The notes under the pieces were generated by a model. That model ran no database searches, was not told the DNA's origin, and worked only from the letters and a program-made list of their open reading frames with translations. From Dioscorea cayenensis subsp. rotundata (taxonomy: Eukaryota > Streptophyta > Magnoliopsida > Dioscoreales > Dioscoreaceae): 64,000 bases of DNA. Made by a program: the position numbers and the translations under genes. This document shows, piece after piece, positions 38,510 through 49,345 of the stretch. The DNA lies in NCBI RefSeq assembly GCF_009730915.1, contig NC_052474.1:6917501-6981500 (forward strand). Direction: 5' to 3'. Position 1 is the first letter of the stretch, and every line of letters begins with the position of its first letter.

Positions 38510-38732
38510 TGATAAAAACAAGAAGAAGAAGTGAAATTGAGATGACGACAATGGAGAAAAAGTGTATATTGATTTTTTTGTTTTACCATAAGCATTTACA
38601 AGAGGACATATACTATACAAGTTTGTAATCTAAATCCCCGTAATTATACTAATTACAATCAATCAATCAATCCCACTCAATAAAATCCCAATCAATCATA
38701 CAATCAATCTCAATATTTGTGTGATATTAACA
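38510..38732 (-). repeat. 3' LTR of the deleted Copia element
   Basis: Matches the copy at 40325-40520, with an additional ~27-bp segment around 38665-38700 made of repeated tcaat words. It adjoins the purine tract at 38733. Confidence 0.85.
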
Positions 38733-39071
38733 TTCTCCCCTCAAACTCAAGGTGGTAATGTAGATGATAACTTGAGTTTGGAGACAAGATCATGAAAGCG
38801 TCGAGGAGGATGTGCTTTAGTAAAGATATCGGCAGTTTGAGATTATGAAGAAGTAGGAACAAGTTGTATAGTGCCCTTGACGAACATGATGTCGCACAAG
38901 ATGACAATCAATCTCAATATGTTTGGACCGTTCATAGAAGACATCATTATGAGCAATCTGGATAGCACTATGATTGTCACAAAAAATGGGAACTGCTAAA
39001 AGATAAAGAGACACACATATTGGAGAAGCCATCGCAACCAAAGGAGCTCAGATGTAGTGTCGGGCAAGGGC

Positions 39072-40269
39072 TCAATATTCTACTTCAATGCTAGAGCGAG
39101 AGACTATTGTTTGCTTCTTGCTTCGCCATGAAATGAGAGATATACCAAGAAAGAAACAATATCCAGTATTGGATCGACAATCAGTAGGATCTTCAGCCCA
39201 ACCAGCATCTGAATATCCTTGCAATTCTAATGGAGATGAATGAGAGAAATGGAGACCATGAAATAGAGTGCCTTTGATGTAACGAAGTATTCCAAGGACC
39301 GCAGAAAAGTGAGTACTACGAGGTGCAGACATGAATTGACTCACTATATGAACAACGTGTGCGATATCTAGTCTAAAGACAATGAGATAGATCAAATTGC
39401 CAACTATCTGACGATAGAGCGTACCATCACTTAGAAGGGTTCCATTAGTAGCACTGAGACAAAGATTGGGTTCAAGAGGGGTGCTAGAGATTTTAATATC
39501 AGTGATGGCAGTATGAGAGATGAGATCAGTGGCATATTTTGCTTGTGACAAATGAAAGCCAGAAATCATTAGATGAGACTTCAAGACCCAAAAAATAGCT
39601 CAAATTACCCAAGTTTTTCATCTCAAACTGTTGGTGAAGATATGATTGAAGAGTAGAGATACCATGAGTGTCATCTCGTAATATGATCATGTCATCAACA
39701 TATAGAAGAAGAAGACGAGTATATCCTTGAGTTGTTATGTGGAGAAATAGAGCATGGTCATAAGAACTGGACTGAAAACCAAGAGAGCCAATAGTGGAGC
39801 TGAATTTGGCAAACCATGCTCGAGGGGCTTGTTTGAGGCCATATAAAACTTTGTGAAGATAACAAACCTTATTAGGCATATGATCATAGCAAGGCGGAGG
39901 TTGCATGTATACTTCTTCTGTAAGGTCACCATTGAGGTAGGCATTTTTCACATCCATTTGTAATAATTGCCATCATTTACTAGCTGGCACTACAATTAGA
40001 CTACGAACTGAAGTGAGGTGGGCAATAGGAGTGAATGTTTCTTCATAATCTTTATCATTGGTGACCCAAGAGACTAGTCGTTCAATGAAGACATCATCAT
40101 CTTCATCCTTTTTCTTGATAGGCTTGGATATCTCTCCAGTAATAATGCGCCACAGGAGTCTCCCCTTTATAAAACTGCACATTTTCTCAGTCCACAGTTC
40201 ATAATTAGATCCATCAAAAGTAAAATTTATAGGGTTAAGAATGTATTGAGGAAGTTTAGAAGATTCCAT
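39072..40269 (-). pseudogene. Gag-RT-RNase H remnant of the deleted Copia element
   Basis: The frame starting at 40269 reads MESSKLPQYILNPINFTFDG…LWTEKMCSFIKGRLLW (gag N-terminus). It then passes at about 40050-40070 directly into reverse transcriptase (DYEETFTPIAHLTSVRSL), with no stop until 39973. RT continues after a stop as MDVKNAYLNGDLTEEVYMQ, LYGLKQAPRAWF and LLLYVDDMIIL, then RNase H (GYSDAGWAEDPTDCRSNTGY, further left in a shifted frame). The gag-RT join therefore results from a deletion of several kilobases of a normal Copia interior. Confidence 0.8.
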
Positions 40270-40324
40270 TGGAGAGAAAATAATAATAATAATAAGAAAA
40301 CCTGTCTTTATAGCTCTGATACCA

Positions 40325-40520
40325 TGATAAAATCAAGAAGAAGAACAGAAATTGAGATGAAGACAATGGAGAGAAGTGTATATTGATTTTCTGTTTTGCC
40401 ATAAGCATTTACAAGAGGATATATACTATACAAGTTTGTAATCTAAATCTCCATAATTATGCTAATTACAATCAATCAATCAATCCTACAATCAATCCCA
40501 ATATTTGTGTGATATTAACA
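40325..40520 (-). repeat. 5' LTR of the deleted Copia element
   Basis: 196 bp, starting TGTTAATATC and ending TTTTATCA on the element strand, directly followed by the primer-binding site. Confidence 0.85.
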
Positions 40521-41469
40521 AGTATGAATATTTAATATTTAAAAAATGCTAGACCAAGATAGTTCTCAATATTTCCAAGATCTACAATATTAGTGCTTTT
40601 ACATTTGTGGAGGTATATATATATATCAAAATAATTGGCTATGTGTCTCAAAAGCCTATTGGTATACCACATACATATATATATATATACATACATACAT
40701 ATGCATATATATATACACATAGGATTGTATAGAAATATTTGTATATAAAAAAATTTTTGAAAGTTCAAAATCTCTCTAAATGTACCTTAAGTCTACTAAT
40801 ACCCAAATTTTGGCATTATTCAGCACAAGATATATACCTGTAGTACATAGAATCCACAACCCAATAGAAATTCAGATATCAGAAATTCTCAAGCTCAAAT
40901 AAAACCCATCATATAACTATGGCCTTCTAAATGCTAGCAACACCCTTATTAGGAAAACTCCAAGAACTCATACAAGTTTTCATTATCCACACATTCTTTA
41001 GCAATTTATCAACATAAATTGAAACATTTGCTGCTATTTTAAAGAGATCATTCATACATGTATTCACAACCATAGTCTAGAAATAAAATCAGGAACACCT
41101 ATACATAATACTTGGAAAATATTTCTCAAAAAAACAAATTAAATTAAATAACGTAGCCGGGGTACTTACCTCCAAGACATGGGCGGACTATACCTAATTA
41201 ACTTACAACTTTCAATGCTCCTCAAGCAGCTTTAGGGGTTCTAGACCCATATAGAATCACTTAGATCTCTCACTCAACAAAATCAAGCTACGGTAAGAGA
41301 CACATGCAAGCTAATAACTTCTAGACACTCTTGGCTCAACTAAAAATCCCAAATAAATAACAATCATACATGTACGTCACGCACCACTAGTGAAACAATA
41401 CTACTACCAATATTATGACTCTGAACACAATCTAGGGAAACTTTGGTAAAGATGATCTCTTGACCACCT

Positions 41470-41770
41470 TTAATAATTTTTTTTGTCTAAATAAAGTGGA
41501 TTAACCATTGATTTATTAAACGAGGAACAAAAACAAGCACAATAAAACCACAAGGAAACAATAACTGGAGGTGAGAAATAGTCAACAGGGGTGGATCACA
41601 CCTCCACAAAAAAGCCACACGAAATACTGAAAAAAACAAGACCTTCAACATCATCAATGCTATCATTAAGTCAAACAAGTTTAATTAGACTTTCATGCGA
41701 TGCTCAGATCCAAAGTTGGGTTTACTTGGCAATGAGGCTCCTAACGTCATCCCCTGAAAGAACTGTTAAC
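41470..41770 (-). mobile_element. Probable 5'-truncated LINE 3' fragment
   Basis: A T-tract at 41476-41484 is followed by aaataaagtggattaacca and ttgatttattaaacgaggaac. The fragment at 48.3 kb shows a similar aagtggataaacca…atttatta, and the long LINE carries a comparable gttgagtttattgaac next to its tail. This fits the A-tailed 3' end of a minus-strand LINE. The right boundary and target duplication are unclear. Confidence 0.45.
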
Positions 41771-42191
41771 TAATGGGGGCTCTGCATTCTTTAATGTTCC
41801 TAAATTTTTGCTTCTCCTCCTTCCCACTCATTATAGCATGCAAGAGAGTATTGCTATTTCTTAAAATAACCAAATTTAAACTTTTTGAAAAACTTGTAGG
41901 AAAGCACAAGCAAGGTATAAAAAAACATATTTATTAAAAATATAAAAATTTTTAGAGGATGAATCAGAAAAGAGGAGCCTTAAATATATATATGTATATA
42001 TATATATATATAACAATATGACAAAATACATGATTCTAAATGGTAAAAGCTTATATTGTTCAAGCCTATTAGCTAAAAAAGTCCACTATTTTATAGAGCT
42101 CTCAACATCTCACCCAAGCTAGTTTAAAAGTTTGCACTTATTTGAGGTAAGATTATTGAGAGTCCACTAGAGGTAGATTTTTTTCAATGAA

Positions 42192-42226
42192 GTTTGTTTG
42201 TTTGTTTGTTTGTTTGTTTGTTTGTT
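42192..42226. repeat. (TTTG)n microsatellite
   Basis: About eight TTTG units in a row, followed by T-rich sequence, 50 bp upstream of the second Copia element. Confidence 0.85.
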
Positions 42227-42276
42227 TTTTTGTTTTTGTTTTTGCATTCATAAATATTCAAATTTGAGTAGCTCTC

Positions 42277-42668
42277 TGTTAGAGATAATACTTGATCAGA
42301 GCCTTCACAGATCAAGTCCGGACGCTTGTCAAATATGCAGTATAAGCATGGGATTGAGAATTGATTAGGCTCAAAGTTACTTTACTGGTTTTATTTGTTT
42401 TCAGCTTGTTTGAGATGCTCTTAATTGCTTTTCACTCTATTAGTGTTTGTTTGCTTTAGTGTGTATGCTTGTGAACTGCCATGTGGGATATGCATGTCAA
42501 CTATTTAGTTTAAATGCTTATGTCTTTTTTGAATGAAGGAAGTGCAAAGTATGGGTTTCTATAAAAAAAACACTTTTTTCTACTTTGAGTAAATTCTAAA
42601 TGTTCTTGATTATCTTCATTCTTTGATTGAGTAATAGCTGACAAAGAGTTGTTCTCTTGATCCTAACA
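42277..42668 (+). repeat. 5' LTR of second Copia element
   Basis: Starts tgttagagataat and ends gatcctaaca, immediately before g-TGGTATCAGAG. It pairs with 47278-47665. Confidence 0.88.
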
Positions 42669-42719
42669 GTGGTATCAGAGAGGTTGAAAATGTAAAGCTT
42701 TTCTTCTATGAAGAATGCT

Positions 42720-45700
42720 AACATTCCCTTCTTCAAAGGAGATAATTACAACTTTTGGAGTTTGATGACGAGAACAATGTTCAGATAAAAGGATCTATGG
42801 AAGCTAGTGGAGAAAGGCTTCAATGAGGAAGGAGATGCAACAAGAATCAACGAGAGTGTAAAGAAGAATGCTAAGGCCTTATACTTGATCCAACAAGCTC
42901 TTGATCCTAGAATACTTGTGATAATATCAGAAGCAAAGACAACCAAAGAGGCATGGGACATTATCAAGATTGAATTCCAAGGAGATTTAGATAACTCCAC
43001 CATTCAGTTGCTTCTCTTCAAAGGGAGTTCAATGCAGTTAAAATGAAGCAAGGAGAGAGTGTTCAAGACTTTGTTAGCATGGTCTTGGACATAGTTTATC
43101 AAATTAGAATGTTAAAAGAAGAGCTTCCTCAAAAGTCTATAAGCCTCACTCCTAGATTTTCTCAAGTTGTTCATTCAATCATTGAGGTAAAGGATTTAAA
43201 CACATTGATGGTTGAGTTACTTAGTGGCTCACTGAAGAATCATGAAACAATACTCAACATTGAAAATAATCACCATGAAGGAGAGAAAAGCCTTGCATGC
43301 TGGCAGAGGTTCAACACAATTCAGTGAAAATCCTCATCAAGGTGGGAGAGGACGAGGTCGCCACTTTCCTAGGGGTAGAAGACGCGAGTGCTGGCATGGA
43401 ATAAGTGCTGAGTCCAGTTGTGTGGAACCTTCTCATTCGGTGGAGAATAACAAGCAATAAAAGGGAGTACAGTGCTATGTGTGCAAGAAGTATGTGCATG
43501 TTAAAGCCCAAGTGCTCGTACAGAAATAAAGAAGCAAATGTTGTGAAAGGAATGAAAAGAAGAAGAAGAGGAAGAGGTTGCATGTATGGCAGCAGTTGAA
43601 GAGGTGAAAGAGAATGAAGGAACCTGGCTTATTGATAGTGGTTGTTCCAACCACATCTCAGGAGAAAGAAAGTTGTTCCATTGCATTGAAGCCACTCCAA
43701 AGCACTCAATTAAGCTAGGAGATGGCAAAGCTCCCCAAGTAGGAGGGATAGGCAAGGTGTCTCTCCGATCGAGCAGTGGAAAAATTACTACTTTGAGAAT
43801 GATGTTCAGTTCGTTCCAAACTTACCCCACAACTTGCTAAGTGTTGGATAATTGATGGCCTTTGGCCATTCAGTCGAATTCTCCGAAAGGTAATTGCACT
43901 ATAATGGAAGCTAATTCCAAAATTAAGGTTGCTCGGTGTCAATGACCACACATCGATTATTCCCACTTGTTGGAGATGATGTTCATCATGCAAACATGGG
44001 CCAAGAGGCAGGAAACATCTCTGAATTATGGCACAAGAGATATGGGAACTTAAATATGAAGAGTTTGAAGAACTTGGCTAATCATCAGATGGTGTCTAGT
44101 ATGTCCTCTATCAGTGAGACAAGCAAGTGTGAAGCTTGCTCTCAAGGAAAACAAACTCGTGCCAAGTTTCCTGATTGAATGTCTAGATGGGCAACAACAC
44201 CTCTTGAGCTTGTGCACGGTGATGTAGTAGGTCCAGTGAAGACAATCTCCATAGAAGGTAACTCCTATTTTTTGTTATTAACAGACGAACTTTCAAGGCA
44301 TAGCTGGGTGTATTTTATACAGAAGAAGTGATGCGGGCCGTATTGAGGAGATGACATGCACGTTCATGCGGAAGTGGGACTCGAAGTAATAAGGGTATTT
44401 TAGTAATTCACCGGGCGGTGGAGTTTTTGGGTTTCTTGGGCCTAATCTGATGGGAAACGGGGCAACGGACACAAGTCACAGTTTGCTGCTCGAACTCGTG
44501 AGTCATGCATGATTTCGGCCAAATTCCATTGTTTAGGCCTCAAAAACCCTGATTTTGCTATTTTTAGTAATAATTGATTTCGCTATTCCTTTGGCTAGAA
44601 ATCTCTGATTTGTAAGCCATTTATGGCGTTAGCATTTATTTTGTTAACTCTTTTATTTCTTGCTGGTATTTGAAAATTTACCATTTTTGGTATATTTTAG
44701 AATTATCTCCGTTTTAGGATTATTTTCATATCTTTGATTTTTCCTATTTAATATAAGCCTATGGGCGAGAGTATGGGCAGTTTTTGTAATAGTTATTCTC
44801 TTGAGTAATAAAATTTACTCTCTTTTCCAATTCCTGGCTATCTTTGATCAACAGGTTTTGAAGACTTGTACTAGGTATTCGTGCATGAATCAATAGTTCG
44901 AGTATACCGCTGCATCAAGAAGTCATAAGTATTTCAGCAATTCAAGCAGTTCAAGAAACTAATGGAGATACAACTCTCTCGTCCGGTGAAAGTTCTACGC
45001 ACTAATCGCGGAGGTAAATTCACCTCACGAGAGTTTTAGTCATTTTGCAAGCTTACCAGCATTCTCCATCAGCTCATGGTGCCAAGAACACCCCAACAGA
45101 ACGAAGTGGCCCAGCGTAAGAATAGGACAGTGACCGAGATTGTGAGGACAATGACGCAGGATAATAAGATATCATTGAAGTATTGGGCTGAGGTAGTCAC
45201 CACCACAACCTATATCCTCAATCGCTTGCCAACAAGAGCTTTGAATTCTCAAACCCCATATGAGGCGTTAACTGGCTCAAGACCCTATGTGACCATCTGA
45301 AAGTATTTGGTTGTATGGTCTACAGACACATTGACTCACAACATCTAGTGAAATTCAACTCCAAATCACGAGCTGATATCTTCATTAGCTATTATGATAG
45401 GTTTAAGGCATACAAGGTGACTGAGCCCAAGTCCCACCGAGTTCACATTAGCAGAGATCTACATTTATTTTTTAAAGAAAAGAGCTAGGATTGGTCTAAT
45501 TCAGCTAAATCAGATGCCTTAGTTTGTGAACAGTCATATGACAAGGAGATCTGATAAGGTGGCAAAGCTCTGGAAAAATCCTCACCGTTTGATTAAACAA
45601 ATCAATGGTGAGATATTACACAACAAGGTAATGCTATTTCTCCAGTTGAATTAGATTTCTCAACAGGAGAAGATGAAGAAACTCCTATGAGGTTCTGAAA

Positions 45701-47230
45701 TCTCATAGATATCTATAGTTCTTGTTCCTTTGCCTTAACCGCTACAGATCCCATCACATATGAGGATGTGCTAAAGGATGCTGACTAGATAAAAGCCATG
45801 AATGAAGAGATAGAGTCAATCCAGGGAAATGGAACTTGAGAATTAACTAGTTTGCTGGAGAAGAAGAAAGCAATTGGCTTGAAGTGGGATTTCAACTGCA
45901 AACTGAATCCTGACGAAAGTCTATTGAGAAAGAAAGCTCGTGTAGTCACAAAAGGATTTCTCACAACGAGAAGGAATCGACTTTGAAGAGATCTTCTCTC
46001 CATTCACCTGAATGGAGACAGTACGACTATGTTTTTAGCTCTTGGTGCTCAGAAAAGAGTGGAAACATTTACTAGTTAGACATCAAATCAGCATTCCTGA
46101 ATGGTGATATCAAGGAAGAGGTTTTTGTGTCATATATAACCAGAAGGGTTCATCATTGATGAAGACAAGAACATGCGTATCGTCTCTACAAAGCCTTATA
46201 TTGATTGCACCAGGTATCCCAAATCCTGGTATAGCCAGATTGATGTTGAATTTGAACGTATGGGTTTCATCACGAAGCATTAATGAGGCCCACAGTTTAT
46301 AGTAAATGGCAAGGTAACTCTAAAATTCTTCTACTTTGTCTTTATGTTAATGATATACTATATATGGGATCCTCTAAGAAGATGCTGGTCGAGTTCAAAG
46401 AAGTAATGATGAAGATGTTGAAGATAACTGATCCTAGACCAATGAAGTATTTTCTCTGTCTGGAGGTGATACAAAGAAGAGGTTCAGTGTTTGACTCTCA
46501 AGAGAAATATGCTGTTGATCTTCTCCACAAGGCAGGGAATGATGAATTGCAAGGCTATTGATAATCCATTGAATTTAATGAAAAGCTTCATTCATAGGAT
46601 AATTCCGGAGAGGCCAATCCATTGAGGTATAGGAAAATAGTTGGAGGTCTGTTGTATCTCACCCACACTCAGCTTGACATCATGCAAAGACCAAGCATCC
46701 ACCACATTGGAGTTGTCAAGAGAAATCCTTCCATACATCAATGGAACAGTGAGTCATGGAATTTGGTATAACAAAACTGATGGTTTTAAATTGATTGGTC
46801 ACTCAGACAGTGACTGGGGTGGCTCTCAAGATGATAGGAGGAACACCACTGGATGGGTCTTCTTTCTTGGCTTCGACACCAATGCTTTTGTGTTCAAAGT
46901 AGCAGCTGATCACGGCCTTACCAAGTATAGAAGCAGAGTATGTTTCAAGCACAACTGCAACATGTGAAGCTGTGTGGCTTTGCGACTCTCACCGAATCTG
47001 AACGAAAGGCAAGATGAAGCAATTGTTATATTATGTGATAATCGTTCAGCCATTTTCATTGTTAAAAACCCATTCATCATGGCCGTACCAAACACATTAA
47101 TATCTACTATCATTTTATAAGAGATCTCATGAAGAATGGAGCAATCGAAGTGAAACATTGCAGTACGTACTAGATGGACAGTTAGTCGATGTCTTCACCA
47201 AAGCATTGCCCAGGACAAAGTTTGAGTTCT
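42720..47230 (+). pseudogene. Copia polyprotein remnant (gag-PR-IN-RT-RNase H)
   Basis: Readable parts are the gag N-terminus (NIPFFKGDNYNFWSL near 42720 and the frames at 42807-43327), protease (TWLIDSGCSNHISG, 43620), the pre-integrase zinc region (LWHKRYGNLNMKSL…CEACSQGKQ, 44027-44160), integrase (LVHGDVVGPV to SWVYFIQKK, then VPRTPQQNEVAQRKNRTV near 45076), RT fragments (46283-46561) and RNase H (HSDSDWGGSQDDRRNTTGWV, 46800). In-frame stops and shifts occur throughout, so it is dead. Confidence 0.85.
44329..44917 (+). mobile_element. Solo LTR nested in the Copia integrase
   Basis: A 589-bp block starts TGATGC and ends GCATCA, so it has TG/CA ends in a 6-bp inverted repeat. It is flanked on both sides by agaag (44324-44328 and 44918-44922), a 5-bp target duplication. 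It splits the integrase between SWVYFIQKK and the downstream FQQFKQFKKLMEIQLS region. Near its end, cttgagtaataaaatttactc looks like a plant LTR polyadenylation region. No internal retroelement genes remain, so this is the product of LTR-LTR recombination. The family is not identified. Confidence 0.85.
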
Positions 47231-47277
47231 TTTCATGAAGGATTAAGAGTTGGATAATTCTTTGATCAAGGGGAGTA

Positions 47278-47665
47278 TGTTGGAGATAATACTTGATTAG
47301 AACCTCCACAACCAAGTCTAGAAACTGGTCAAATGTGCAGTATAAAGCATGGGACTGAGAATTGATTTAGACTCAAAGTTACTTGATTAGTTGTATTTGT
47401 TTTCACCTTGTTTGAGATGCTCTTAATTGCTTTCATTGTATTAGTGTTTGTTTGCTTTAGCATGTATGCTTATGAACTGCCATGTGGGCATGCTTGTCAA
47501 CTGTTTGTTTAAATACTTAAGTCTTTATTGAGTGAAGGAAGTGCAAAATATGGGTTCTATAAAAAATACTTTCTTCTTGTTTGAGTGAATACTGAAATGT
47601 TCTTGATTATCTTCATTCTTTGATTGAGTAATACCTGACAAAGAGTTGTTCTTTTGATCCTGACA
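47278..47665 (+). repeat. 3' LTR of second Copia element
   Basis: Starts tgttggagataat after the purine tract aaggggagta and ends gatcctgaca. It differs from the 5' LTR at many positions. Confidence 0.88.
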
Positions 47666-49345
47666 CTGTCAACCAATGACCAAGTGAACCAACCACTGTT
47701 GGGAATTAGAAAAAGAAAAACTGCAATGGCAAAAATTATTAAACTACTTATATTTCTTATATTTCATTGAATATTTGAATAAAGTATCTAACAAATCCTA
47801 ATGCATGAACCTACTTCACTACTGTGATACTATGTCATGAAGATCATTAGATTTAGATTGTTTTACTTGTTGCATGCTTTCTGTATGTTATAATCTTCAT
47901 GTCATGTTCTGCACAATCAGAATAATAATAATATATATTAACAAGATCCACATCATGGCGGAAACATCAAAGTGCTTCTATTTGTACTAATAAACATGAT
48001 TAAAAAGAAAGCATCTTTCACATTAGTATTTGATAAAATTGTCATATAAGATGCACTATAATTAATCATAGAGAAAAACAGTTTATATATGCTTGGCCGC
48101 TTTCATAAATTCCAAAGAACTTAATTAAATGTTTATAGAGGACTACGTGTTTTTTTAAATTAAAATAACAAACTTGTTCTTCTACTCCAAAGTCTTGTTT
48201 GTCTCATAATAATCTCCCACATTGAACATAACGTACGCTTTTGTATTCTAGTCGAGTCATATAACACTAAGAATTTTTATTTTATTTTTTTTTTTGAATG
48301 AAGTGGATAAACCAGCGAATTTATTAGAAAAACCTAGAACAACGAACGACAAACAAATAAACAAATAACAAACAGACAAAACAACAAAACACAAACAGGG
48401 ACAAAAAGGACGCTACACCAGAGATGTGACAGTCCACAACAAATAAGCAACAAGCAACAACTAAGAAATTTTTTTATTGGGTGTTTTGCTTCTATACCCA
48501 TGAAATGTGAAGATGATGATTATTATGTCAATGTTCTTTAAAACAATTAAAATTACATGTACCATTAATCTTCGGCTTTTATCATGCAATTTATACTAAT
48601 GGAATGGGGTAGTTTAGAAACTGAAAAAAAAAATCTTGTAATAATACTAAATTGAGTCTATTCGCCTAAATGATTACATGTTAATTTATAACCATTTATT
48701 TCTTAAATAAAATGGACCATGTAAACCCTTTCACCCTTATTCTCTATCTATTTGAATCAATCTTTTGTTTTTTTTTAATGCATAGAAGCATTATTTATCA
48801 CGCACCGTCTTTTGTGAGAGTGGAGAATTAAACTTGTATTTCACCAAGATGAATGGGATTAAAATGTCACTGTGTTAAGAGCACTTTAGCATTTGCAAAA
48901 AAAACTTCTCATCATTTTTTTCATTATTTTAATTACCAAAACATAAAATAAAACACCATTACCCGAGAGACATAGTTAATTAATATCTTTGAATAAATCT
49001 TTTAAATCTTTCTATCAAGCTTGGTGAGTAAATTTTCAAAAAGATAATAATCTCAGAAAAGCATACAAACAATATTATATGTTTAGGGGTATACATGCAA
49101 AACTTATAACAACAATAATTAAGAAAGCTAACAAACAAGCCCTTCTCTCTCCCACATCAAAGTCTCTTCTTGACCATTTTCTAGTTTAGATTAATCTAGA
49201 CTAATCTAGACTAATCTAGAGAAGCTAGCAAACAACTCTCCCTCTAGCTCCCCCTCTCCAATATTCATCTATCAATTATCCGCATATTTTCTCATTCATA
49301 CATGCATATATGCATTCCCTTGAAAGCAAAAAATACAGCAAATTC
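47666..49345. other. Intergenic DNA upstream of the LysM kinase
   Basis: AT-rich DNA with a short LINE fragment (annotated separately) and, near 49190-49222, three tandem copies of a ~10-bp word (taatctagac). The LysM kinase promoter should lie in the right part, but no clear TATA element stood out. No gene was seen. Confidence 0.45.
48266..48475 (-). mobile_element. 5'-truncated LINE insertion with target duplication
   Basis: About 180 bp of LINE 3' end starts at a T-tract (48284-48295) followed by gaatgaagtggataaacca and an A/C-rich region. It is flanked by actaagaattttt (48266-48278) and actaagaaattttt (48460-48473), a nearly perfect target-site duplication. This is typical of an aborted target-primed reverse transcription event. 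Confidence 0.65.

Larger units (their letters stand above)
38510..40520 (-). mobile_element. Internally deleted Copia LTR retrotransposon
   Basis: LTRs of 223 bp (38510-38732) and 196 bp (40325-40520) both begin tgttaatatcacac on the element strand and end TG…CA style. The primer-binding site TGGTATCAGAGC (complementary to initiator Met tRNA) adjoins the 5' LTR at 40313-40324. A purine tract GAGGGGAGAAT adjoins the 3' LTR. The flanks aatat and agtat look like a 5-bp target duplication with one change. The interior is only 1.6 kb: the start of gag, then reverse transcriptase and RNase H. Most of gag, protease and integrase are missing. The element is therefore non-autonomous. Confidence 0.9.
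40521..42276. other. Intergenic DNA between Copia elements, with microsatellites
   Basis: Non-coding sequence with AT microsatellites (about 40614-40626, 40672-40719 and 41984-42012) and a (TTTG)n run at 42192-42226. It contains a LINE 3'-end-like fragment annotated separately. No gene was recognised. Confidence 0.5.
42277..47665 (+). mobile_element. Decayed full-length Copia retrotransposon with nested solo LTR
   Basis: LTRs of 392 bp (42277-42668) and 388 bp (47278-47665) begin tgttrgagataatacttgat and end with CA. The primer-binding site TGGTATCAGAG follows the 5' LTR after one base (42670) and a purine tract aaggggagta precedes the 3' LTR. The flanks ctctc and ctgtc look like a 5-bp target duplication with one change. 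Domain order is gag, protease, integrase, RT and RNase H, which defines Copia. The LTR pair differs at many positions, so the insertion is old. A 589-bp solo LTR interrupts the integrase. Confidence 0.9.

Noticed and set aside
42192-42226. (TTTG)n run considered as a regulatory element
   Set aside because: A simple microsatellite in intergenic DNA with nothing to suggest function.
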